Below are positions 1-4,332 of a stretch of DNA of 5,703 nucleotides, piece after piece. The notes below the pieces were generated by a model, which worked only from the letters and a program-made list of their open reading frames with translations, was not told the DNA's origin and searched no databases. How positions within the stretch are numbered: the stretch's first letter is position 1; each line of letters begins with the position of its first letter. The position numbers and the translations under genes were made by a program. The DNA comes from Chloroflexota bacterium (GTDB lineage: Bacteria > Chloroflexota > Anaerolineae > Anaerolineales > UBA4823), in NCBI GenBank assembly GCA_017860725.1, contig JAGDMX010000191.1, forward strand, positions 1 through 5,703, in the 5' to 3' direction.

Positions 1-726
1 GTAATCAGCCGGGATGTAGATGGAACACAGGTCAATTCCTATTACCTGCCGGATACCTCGCGAGCAGGCCAGATGGCACTGGATATTACTGCCGACTCTC
101 TGAGCACCTTCAACAAACGCTTTGGTGCCTATCCTTACAAAGAACTCGATGTAGTCCAGGCGCCCATGCAAAATGCCGGCGGAGTCGAATACCCAGGGAT
201 CTTCCTGGTAGCTGATTTCCTTTTCAAAGAACCCGAACGCCCGAATTTCACCATTGCCACCGCTCACGAAACTGCCCATCAGTGGTGGTACAACCTGGTT
301 GGCAACGATGTCTTTGAAGACCCCTGGCTGGATGAAGGCCTGACTACTTATTCCTCCAGCTTGTATTATGGAGATCACAAAGGTCAAGAGTGGGTACAGG
401 GGCTGGTCGATTATTGGGATGAGCGCTACCAGGGCCTGATCGATGAAAAAAAGGATCAGCCGGTCGCCGAGTCCCTGGCATTTTTTGAAAACCTGAATGC
501 ACCGGATGTCTATGGTGGTGTCGTATATTCAAAAGGAGGTCTGTTCTTCCACCGCCTGCGCCAGGAGATTGGCGATGAGGCCTTCTTCCAGGCGCTGCAG
601 GATTACTATCAAAGCTTCCAGTATCGCATCGCCCGCCCAGCAGATCTGCTAAATGCATTTGAAGTTGCGGCCGGTCGTTCGCTGGATGAATTTTACCAGG
701 AGTGGTTGGGCATAACCACTCCTTAG
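1..726 (+). CDS. M1-family zinc aminopeptidase, C-terminal part (5' truncated)
   Basis: The frame is open from base 1, so the true start lies upstream; the visible part is 241 residues. Seen, in fragment numbering: the substrate-binding motif GGVEYPG (about 60-66, a variant of the M1 GxMEN loop), the zinc site HETAH (89-93), then exactly 18 residues to the third ligand Glu112 in WLDEGL, and the VYSKGG segment, whose Tyr (176) fits the catalytic Tyr of the family. HExxH-x18-E is the defining M1 (gluzincin) signature, so the product should cleave N-terminal residues from peptides. The protein ends about 65 residues after that Tyr, without the large helical C-terminal domain of aminopeptidase N, so it belongs to a short M1 type. 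It may be surface located like its lipoprotein neighbour, but any signal sequence is outside the window. The phosphoesterase gene starts 13 bp downstream, which suggests one operon. Confidence 0.93.
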   Translation, partial: VISRDVDGTQVNSYYLPDTSRAGQMALDITADSLSTFNKRFGAYPYKELDVVQAPMQNAGGVEYPGIFLVADFLFKEPERPNFTIATAHETAHQWWYNLVGNDVFEDPWLDEGLTTYSSSLYYGDHKGQEWVQGLVDYWDERYQGLIDEKKDQPVAESLAFFENLNAPDVYGGVVYSKGGLFFHRLRQEIGDEAFFQALQDYYQSFQYRIARPADLLNAFEVAAGRSLDEFYQEWLGITTP

Positions 727-739
727 AGGCCAAAACCTG

Positions 740-1765
740 ATGAGGCGTTTAATCACTCGAACTCTCACTCTGATACTGGCCTGGGGGCTGCTGGCGGCGT
801 GCTCGACAGGACAGGCGGTAACGAATCCGCCACCAACAGAATCGCCGACGATCGGCTCAGTATCGGCCCTAATACAACCAGCGACCTTGCCCCCAACGGC
901 ACGCCCGACCAGCACACTGCTGGCAGTGGCGGCTCATTCCACCGCGGCTCCACCTCCGATTTCACCCACACCATCCCCCATCCCGGCTCTGCGCCTGGCG
1001 GTACTGGGTGACTATGGCCTGGCCGGGCAACCTGAAGCAGATGTCGCCAGCCTGATATTGGGCTGGCAGCCGGACTATATCCTGACAACCGGGGATAACA
1101 ACTACCCGGACGGCGAACAGGAGACGATCGACGAAAATATCGGCCAGTATTACCACAGTTACATAGCCCCTTATGTAGGGAGCTACGGCCAGGGCGGTGA
1201 AGTTAACCGCTTTTTTCCCACCCTCGGCAATCACGATTGGAATACCAATCAAGCTCAGCCTTACCTGGATTATTTCGCCCTGCCTGGCAACGAACGTTAT
1301 TATGATATTCTCCTGGGACCGGTACATATTTTTGCAGTGGACAGCGACTCGCGCGAACCCGATGGCGTATCGCGCATCTCTCTCCAGGCAGTCTGGCTGC
1401 AGGATGCCTTATCCGCCTCAACCGCGCCCTGGAAGCTGGTCATCATGCATCATCCCCCCTTCTCTTCCGGCTACCATGGACCAGTGGATTGGATGCGCTG
1501 GCCGTTCGCTGAATGGGGTGCGGATGCTGTCCTGGCAGGCCACGACCACACCTACGAGCGCTTATTAATTGATAGCATCCCCTACTTTGTTAATGGATTA
1601 GGAGGTGGCCCGATTTATGCCTTTGTTTTTATCGACGAAGCCAGCCAGGCGCGTTACAACGACGACCACGGGGCAATGCTGATCACGGCTGACACACAAC
1701 AAATCACCTTCCAGTTTATGAACCGGCGTGGCGAGTTAATCGATAGCTATTCGATCAGCAAATAG
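740..1765 (+). CDS. Lipoprotein metallophosphoesterase of purple acid phosphatase type
   Basis: A 341-residue protein. Residues 1-21 form a lipoprotein signal peptide (RR, hydrophobic core, lipobox LAAC with Cys21), followed by a Pro/Thr/Ser-rich linker to about residue 83. The catalytic domain then shows all five purple acid phosphatase motifs in order: GDYG (90-93), GDNNY (118-122), GNHD (163-166), VIMH (234-237) and GHDH (267-270, followed by TYER). This is the calcineurin-like dinuclear metal fold, so it should hydrolyse phosphomonoesters outside the membrane; the substrate is unknown. No fibronectin-like domain precedes the fold, so it resembles the short (TRAP-like) forms. The start is supported by AGAGG at 725-729, which overlaps the stop of the upstream peptidase gene. 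Co-transcription with the peptidase is likely. A dispersed repeat begins on the base after the stop codon. Confidence 0.93.
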   Translation: MRRLITRTLTLILAWGLLAACSTGQAVTNPPPTESPTIGSVSALIQPATLPPTARPTSTLLAVAAHSTAAPPPISPTPSPIPALRLAVLGDYGLAGQPEADVASLILGWQPDYILTTGDNNYPDGEQETIDENIGQYYHSYIAPYVGSYGQGGEVNRFFPTLGNHDWNTNQAQPYLDYFALPGNERYYDILLGPVHIFAVDSDSREPDGVSRISLQAVWLQDALSASTAPWKLVIMHHPPFSSGYHGPVDWMRWPFAEWGADAVLAGHDHTYERLLIDSIPYFVNGLGGGPIYAFVFIDEASQARYNDDHGAMLITADTQQITFQFMNRRGELIDSYSISK

Positions 1766-1827
1766 ATTACATCAGTTCGGGATAAGGGAAAAGGGGTGTT
1801 ATGGGTTTATATCCCGAATTCACGTTG
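1766..1827 (+). repeat. Dispersed palindromic repeat, short copy
   Basis: This 62-bp sequence lies between the convergent phosphoesterase and lipoprotein genes. It matches the reverse complement of 5241-5339 end to end: both have ATTAC, TCAGT, CGGGATAAGG, a purine-rich run, GGTGTT, GGGTTTAT and ATCCCGAATTCAC in the same order. About 36 bp containing half of the central hairpin of the other copy are missing. Its own inverted repeat is TTCGGGATA (1776-1784) against TATCCCGAA (1810-1818). GATTAC occurs at both flanks (1765-1770 and 1840-1845) and could be a target duplication, though the first copy overlaps the conserved end, so this is uncertain. No transposase is present; it looks like a MITE- or REP-like non-autonomous element. 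It lacks a T-run and is not a clear intrinsic terminator. Confidence 0.8.
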
Positions 1828-1841
1828 ATACGTTGAATTGA

Positions 1842-2723
1842 TTACGGGGATGGCGTTACAACCTCCGAGGGCGGAAGCTCCCAGAAAGCCAGATTATCGT
1901 ACCTGACCGTCAAGATCTCATTTAAGGCCCCACCCTGTACAGCCAGGCCGATTAAACCCGGGCCTGTAAACGTGTTGTCCTCCACCTCGACCAGAAACTC
2001 GCCATTGATATATAGCCGATAGCGGTTGCCATCTGCCAACACCCCCAATCGATTTTCTCTCGTCGGCCAGGCCAGCTCAGGATCGATTTCTTCATCGATG
2101 AGGGTCGTTTTCGAACCCTCCTGTCCATCCCAGGCCGTCATCAGATAATGAACTGTGCAGTTTAGCGTGAATAGATATCCGGAAGACGATTCCGGGCCGC
2201 GGAAATACAGACCAAACTCACCTCCGTATAGACAGTCAGAGGGGTCCATGGTTACTTCCAGGTAAAAGTTTTGAATTTCAGGCTTTGTGACTAACCAGCA
2301 AAGCTTGTTGGATAGCGCCGTCATCACCATCACCCCACCTTCGATACTGGTGTCAAAGCACGCAGTATCCATCAGCGCCCAGTTATCTGCGGAGTCGAAG
2401 GTTTCGATCCAATCCGGTTCCCCCAAAGCCTGGGCAGGGTCGCCCACCAGTGCAGTCGGTGTGAGCTGCTGAGTGGGGGTCGCAGTGGGAGGGACAGGAG
2501 TGGCTGTTGGTGAAGGTTGTAGCGTTTTAGTTGGGGTCGCAGGTAGGGGCGTTTCGGTCGCCGGAGAGTCCGTTGGTGAGGCAGCCACGGTTGCTGTTGG
2601 AGGTTCCAGTGTGCTGGTGGGGGTAGTCACTTCCTCCACCGAGCATCCACTTATCAGAATTGTTGCAGTCAGGAGCAGGGCGTTTACAGATCGGACGTGA
2701 TGTGACTCCCACCAACGGATCAT
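1842..2723 (-). CDS. Surface lipoprotein with Pro/Thr linker and lectin-like beta domain
   Basis: A 293-residue protein of unknown function. Residues 1-27 form a lipoprotein signal peptide ending in LISGC (Cys27). Residues about 33-92 are a Pro/Thr/Ser/Ala linker built from TPT and ATP units. Residues about 103-283 read as a compact beta domain (WIETFDSADNW, FYLEVTM, FGLYFRG, YRLYINGEFLVEV, GLIGLAVQGG, VRYDNLAFWEL). This strand order and the terminal D-N-LAFWEL resemble concanavalin A/LamG-like or DUF1080-like sandwich domains that bind glycans; this is a fold guess from the text alone. Cysteines 122, 142, 164 and 189 could make two disulphides, in keeping with an extracytoplasmic site. The start is fixed by AAGGAG (complement of 2732-2737), 8 nt before the ATG. 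The gene is convergent with the phosphoesterase and lies downstream of the small-protein operon's terminator, so it is probably transcribed separately. Confidence 0.85.
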   Translation of the reverse strand: MIRWWESHHVRSVNALLLTATILISGCSVEEVTTPTSTLEPPTATVAASPTDSPATETPLPATPTKTLQPSPTATPVPPTATPTQQLTPTALVGDPAQALGEPDWIETFDSADNWALMDTACFDTSIEGGVMVMTALSNKLCWLVTKPEIQNFYLEVTMDPSDCLYGGEFGLYFRGPESSSGYLFTLNCTVHYLMTAWDGQEGSKTTLIDEEIDPELAWPTRENRLGVLADGNRYRLYINGEFLVEVEDNTFTGPGLIGLAVQGGALNEILTVRYDNLAFWELPPSEVVTPSP

Positions 2724-2764
2724 GGAGGATACTCCTTAGAGGAAATATTTGGTCGAATTTGTAT

Positions 2765-2770
2765 ATTATA
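2765..2770 (-). promoter_or_regulatory. Possible -10 box for the lectin-like lipoprotein gene
   Basis: On the minus strand this reads TATAAT, 41 nt before the start codon at 2723, in an AT-rich stretch just after the terminator of the upstream operon. No convincing -35 hexamer lies 16-18 bp upstream, because the terminator stem occupies that place. The call rests on the perfect -10 alone. Confidence 0.35.
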
Positions 2771-2774
2771 AATT

Positions 2775-2811
2775 AAAAAATCAAAGAGCCGGAGTAGTAA
2801 CCTTCCGGCTC
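2775..2811 (-). terminator. Rho-independent terminator of the small-protein operon
   Basis: On the minus strand an 8-bp perfect GC-rich stem, GAGCCGGA (complement of 2804-2811) with TCCGGCTC (complement of 2786-2793), encloses a 10-nt loop. It is followed by TTTGATTTTTT. It lies 70 nt past the stop of the LysM gene. Nothing else coding is seen between 2812 and 2881. Confidence 0.85.
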
Positions 2812-2881
2812 CTCGTAATTTCGATATTCTCTAGCCCGCTATGCAGGCCATTCTGGCTGGAAAATCTCGAGACCAGGAAGC

Positions 2882-3079
2882 CTAGGGGATATAAAGCTTC
2901 TGACCAGGATAGATCACGTTCGGGTTGGAGCCGATTGTGGCCTTGTTCGAGTAATAAATCTTGTTGACATTGGAGGAAGAGGCACTTCCGTAATACGTCT
3001 TGGCAATCGTGCTCAGGCTATCACCCGACTTGACCGTGTAGCAGGAGGCACCAACCTGCAGGTTTGTTCGAACGTTCAT
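2882..3079 (-). CDS. Small LysM protein with leader-like N-terminal motif (operon gene 4)
   Basis: A 65-residue protein. Residues 3-10 are VRTNLQVG, the motif shared with the three upstream genes. From about residue 13 to the end runs a single LysM domain: YTVKSGDSLSTIAKTYYG, then an N/Y-rich middle, then PNVIYPGQKLYIP. LysM binds the GlcNAc-containing backbone of peptidoglycan or chitin, so the protein is expected to meet the cell wall, yet no Sec signal peptide or lipobox is present. A longer frame begins upstream at 3145, but the ATG at 3079 has AAGGAG (complement of 3088-3093) exactly 8 nt away and starts at the shared motif, so it was chosen. Cys13 lies three residues after the motif's Gly. 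The gene lies 35 nt after the stop of gene 3 and is followed by the operon's terminator. Confidence 0.88.
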   Translation of the reverse strand: MNVRTNLQVGASCYTVKSGDSLSTIAKTYYGSASSSNVNKIYYSNKATIGSNPNVIYPGQKLYIP

Positions 3080-3114
3080 TAGTAAATCTCCTTGTGTAAA
3101 AGTAATCTGTGAAT

Positions 3115-3300
3115 CTAGCTGAACAATCCGGTGACGGCATTCCATGTCGAAGTCGCCGCGTTGCCAACGCTACCGACGACATCGTTCGCTTGGTTATTGG
3201 CGGCAGAGACAAATCCGGTTACATAGTCGACCGACTGTTGGACGAACGCGGTGGCGTCGTTAATCAGGTTACCAGCTTTTAAGTCTGTTTGTACCTTCAT
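3115..3300 (-). CDS. Small amphipathic-helix protein with leader-like N-terminal motif (operon gene 3)
   Basis: A 61-residue protein of no family I recognise. Residues 3-10 are VQTDLKAG, the shared motif with Gln in place of Arg. The remainder (11-61) has no Cys or Pro and is rich in Val, Ala, Asn, Ser and Thr, with hydrophobic residues at helical spacing (AFVQQSVDYVTGFVSAA, then DVVGSVGNAATSTWNAVTGLF). It should form one or two amphipathic helices, possibly self-associating or membrane-active; that is inference. The start has GAGG (complement of 3309-3312) 8 nt upstream and lies 18 nt after the stop of gene 2. Low complexity makes distant homology hard to judge. Confidence 0.8.
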   Translation of the reverse strand: MKVQTDLKAGNLINDATAFVQQSVDYVTGFVSAANNQANDVVGSVGNAATSTWNAVTGLFS

Positions 3301-3318
3301 GCTAATATCCTCGATCGA

Positions 3319-3633
3319 TCATCCACAATTGCCGCTCATATCCGGGTAATAGACTCCATTTACATACCCGCCACCGCTCGGAGGAGGTGGAGTGGTGCCG
3401 CCACAATAGCCGCTCATATCGGAATAGCACACACCATTGACATAACCACCCGTACAAGTTGAGGGAGGCGGTGGTGTTGGCTGGCTAGTCGGCCACCACA
3501 GCCCTGCTGGCGGGGTGGTGCTGCTGCTCTTGGCGTACTGCTCCATCATCTCAGCTTGCTGCTTCCACCAATCCCTCTGAGCATCACATTCTGAGTACGT
3601 CATTCCTGCGTGAACATCGGTTCGAATTTTCAT
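3319..3633 (-). CDS. Small Pro/Gly/Cys-rich repeat protein with leader-like N-terminal motif (operon gene 2)
   Basis: A 104-residue protein. Residues 3-10 are IRTDVHAG (shared motif). Next comes a charged, helix-prone segment with Cys16 and WW at 22-23 that aligns with gene 1. A low-complexity Ser/Thr/Pro region follows, with GLWWPTS around 44-50. The C-terminus holds two copies of a 17-residue unit, GGYVNGVCYSDMSGYCG (62-78) and GGYVNGVYYPDMSGNCG (88-104), identical at 14 of 17 positions and separated by a TTPPPPSG-type spacer. Five Cys (16, 60, 69, 77, 103) suggest disulphides or another crosslink. There is no signal peptide. The frame extends upstream to 3690, but CAGGAG (complement of 3642-3647), 8 nt before the ATG at 3633, and the motif position fix the shorter start. 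It starts 23 nt after gene 1. Confidence 0.85.
   Translation of the reverse strand: MKIRTDVHAGMTYSECDAQRDWWKQQAEMMEQYAKSSSTTPPAGLWWPTSQPTPPPPSTCTGGYVNGVCYSDMSGYCGGTTPPPPSGGGYVNGVYYPDMSGNCG
3322..3372 (-). repeat. Second copy of the 17-codon unit in operon gene 2
   Basis: Encodes GGYVNGVYYPDMSGNCG, the last 17 residues before the stop. The same unit, with three substitutions, lies at 3400-3450. Much of the DNA is also conserved, for example CCGCTCATATC in both on the plus strand, which points to a fairly recent internal duplication. Confidence 0.85.
3400..3450 (-). repeat. First copy of the 17-codon unit in operon gene 2
   Basis: Encodes GGYVNGVCYSDMSGYCG (residues 62-78 of the gene 2 product). 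It is the partner of 3322-3372. The Cys at unit position 8 is replaced by Tyr in the second copy, while the penultimate Cys is kept. Confidence 0.85.
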
Positions 3634-3656
3634 CTGTATAACTCCTGCGCTTGTGA

Positions 3657-3836
3657 TTATACGCTCTTGTATTTGGCCTGCTCGTACCACTTGTAGTACT
3701 CGTTCTGCCAGTAGCTCAGGTTCTGCATGCAGGATTCCACGCTCTCACCGCCGCGCACGTTGGTGCGGACATGCAGTTGTGGAACATGCTCAGGCGTCTT
3801 GGCCACCATTGGGTTTGCGTTCTTATTCTCTTTCAT
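3657..3836 (-). CDS. Small Trp/Tyr-rich protein with internal leader-like motif (operon gene 1)
   Basis: A 59-residue protein of no known family. The shared motif VRTNVRGG is not at the N-terminus but at residues 23-30, after a polar Lys/Asn/Pro-containing stretch. The tail (31-59) has Cys36 and an aromatic run (SYWQNEYYKWYEQAKYK). Downstream of the motif it aligns with gene 2: Cys six residues after the motif's last Gly and Trp seven residues after the Cys in both. The GG at 29-30 with a 30-residue front resembles a double-glycine leader in layout only. The start at 3836 has CAGGAG (complement of 3847-3852) 10 nt upstream; the same frame also has an ATG at 3878 (73 residues), but that lacks a ribosome site and lies inside a palindrome. 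First gene after the promoter. Confidence 0.8.
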   Translation of the reverse strand: MKENKNANPMVAKTPEHVPQLHVRTNVRGGESVESCMQNLSYWQNEYYKWYEQAKYKSV

Positions 3837-3867
3837 CACATCTTTACTCCTGGGGTCTTTGAATATT

Positions 3868-3879
3868 GATGTATACATC
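3868..3879. promoter_or_regulatory. Perfect 12-bp palindrome in the operon's 5' leader
   Basis: GATGTATACATC is its own reverse complement. It lies between the predicted transcription start (about 3913) and the start codon of operon gene 1. It could be an operator half-site pair; no known regulator is assigned. Confidence 0.35.
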
Positions 3880-3880
3880 T

Positions 3881-3900
3881 CTGAAACGATCCTGTTTCAG
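3881..3900. promoter_or_regulatory. Inverted repeat in the operon's 5' leader (possible operator or hairpin)
   Basis: CTGAAAC and GTTTCAG form perfect 7-bp arms around GATCCT. The site is immediately downstream of the predicted transcription start of the small-protein operon, where a repressor would block transcription or an RNA hairpin could form. Two looser AAAC/GTTT dyads occur at 3931-3940 and 3964-3975. Confidence 0.4.
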
Positions 3901-3919
3901 TTCCAATATCGTTACCTAA

Positions 3920-3948
3920 ATATTAACAAAGAAACAGTTTATTTTCAA
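3920..3948 (-). promoter_or_regulatory. Promoter of the small-protein operon
   Basis: On the minus strand TTGAAA (complement of 3943-3948), a 17-bp spacer and TAATAT (complement of 3920-3925). Each hexamer is close to the sigma-70 consensus and the spacing is optimal. Predicted start of transcription is near 3913, giving a leader of about 77 nt to the gene 1 ATG at 3836. Confidence 0.7.
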
Positions 3949-3960
3949 GAGTAATATGTC

Positions 3961-3981
3961 GGTGAAACGGCGTTTATCACC
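3961..3981. promoter_or_regulatory. Imperfect inverted repeat between the divergent promoters
   Basis: GGTGA-AACG pairs with CGTTTATCACC, giving nine pairs with a 2-nt bulge. It lies 12 bp upstream of the -35 box of the minus-strand promoter and about 58 bp upstream of the -35 of the plus-strand one, a suitable place for a regulator of either unit. The rest of 3949-4038 is non-coding and AT-leaning with no other clear signal. Confidence 0.3.
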
Positions 3982-4038
3982 TAAGTCATTTGTCGGATTT
4001 TTCCACAAATTCGCACATTTTCTATCGGAAATTCGCCC

Positions 4039-4068
4039 TTGACATGAAAAACCGGGCTGTGGTAAACT
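4039..4068 (+). promoter_or_regulatory. Promoter of the mini ORF / ABC ATPase unit
   Basis: TTGACA (4039-4044, perfect -35), an 18-bp spacer and TAAACT (4063-4068) preceded by TGG, an extended -10 arrangement. Predicted start of transcription is about 4075, some 37 nt before the 31-codon ORF. It is divergent from the small-protein operon promoter. Confidence 0.7.
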
Positions 4069-4111
4069 TGCAAAGTACTTAATCTGATTCTAACGAAAGG
4101 AAGCCACTTCG

Positions 4112-4207
4112 ATGCATACAATCACCGTTTATATCATCAGGCTGCGCGTTGCCGCCGGTAGCGGTGATTTCGCTATGCCTTATCGGAGTGCGCCTACTGA
4201 TCGGTAG
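4112..4207 (+). CDS. 31-residue ORF, leader peptide or small protein
   Basis: ATG to TAG encodes 31 residues, with an N-terminal hydrophobic patch (ITVYII) and then RLRVAAGSGDF. A purine-rich AAAGGA (4096-4101) lies 10 nt upstream, and a good promoter lies 37 nt before the start by predicted transcription start. An intrinsic terminator begins 22 nt after the stop. The whole is thus a miniature transcription unit in front of the ABC ATPase gene. Residues 9-16 (IRLRVAAG) match the neighbouring operon's motif [VI]RT[ND]Vx[AG]G at five or so positions but lack the Thr, so kinship is only possible. It may instead be a regulatory leader peptide, or chance within a non-coding RNA. No family recognised. 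Confidence 0.45.
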   Translation: MHTITVYIIRLRVAAGSGDFAMPYRSAPTDR

Positions 4208-4228
4208 AGTTTTTATCAGGTAATTTTG

Positions 4229-4270
4229 ACGGCCACAGGTGCATTCCGACCCCGTGGCCGTTTTGTTTTA
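4229..4270 (+). terminator. Intrinsic terminator or attenuator ahead of the ABC ATPase gene
   Basis: ACGGCCAC (4229-4236) and GTGGCCGT (4254-4261) form a perfect 8-bp stem around a 17-nt loop, followed by TTTTGTTTTA. It lies between the promoter at 4039 and the ATPase start at 4333. No second promoter is visible in 4271-4332, so the ATPase seems to depend on read-through. The right arm can also pair with GGCCACGGGG at 4286-4295 over 10 bp (from 4250-4259), a competing hairpin. Confidence 0.75.
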
Positions 4271-4285
4271 TCAGCCGCCTTCACT

Positions 4286-4295
4286 GGCCACGGGG
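4286..4295 (+). promoter_or_regulatory. Possible competitor strand for the attenuator hairpin
   Basis: GGCCACGGGG is the exact complement of CCCCGTGGCC at 4250-4259, which contains most of the terminator's right arm. The same bases could also pair with GTGGC at 4304-4308, near the ATPase ribosome site. Being downstream of the terminator it would act late, so a regulatory role is only a suggestion. Confidence 0.3.
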
Positions 4296-4332
4296 TAAAG
4301 CGAGTGGCTGGTTTCCAAGCATGGAGGCTAAT

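Noticed and set aside
799..1568. Overlapping frames on both strands inside the phosphoesterase gene
   Set aside because: They are shadows of a gene with five conserved motifs and a lipoprotein signal; none has independent support.
1776..1818. Intrinsic terminator between the convergent genes
   Set aside because: The stem TTCGGGATA/TATCCCGAA has a long loop and no T-run on either strand; it is explained by the dispersed repeat.
2473..2700. Plus-strand frame of Gly/Val/Ser repeats opposite the lipoprotein gene
   Set aside because: It is the antisense reading of the Pro/Thr linker; no ribosome site and no domain.
3080..3145. Longer start for the LysM gene at 3145 (87 residues)
   Set aside because: It would overlap the end of gene 3, has no ribosome site, and the ATG at 3079 has AAGGAG at 8 nt and begins at the shared motif.
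3322..3450. CRISPR-like array
   Set aside because: Only two repeats, in frame inside a coding gene, with conservation at the protein level.
3634..3690. Longer start for operon gene 2 at 3690 (123 residues)
   Set aside because: It overlaps gene 1, and the ATG at 3633 has CAGGAG at 8 nt and the shared motif at residue 3.
4070..4228. Known riboswitch class in the ATPase leader
   Set aside because: I could not match any consensus core; short complementary stretches such as CTGAT/ATCAG are too weak to name a class.
4321..4332. ATPase start at the ATG at 4321
   Set aside because: No Shine-Dalgarno precedes it; GGAGG lies inside the four-codon extension and serves the ATG at 4333.
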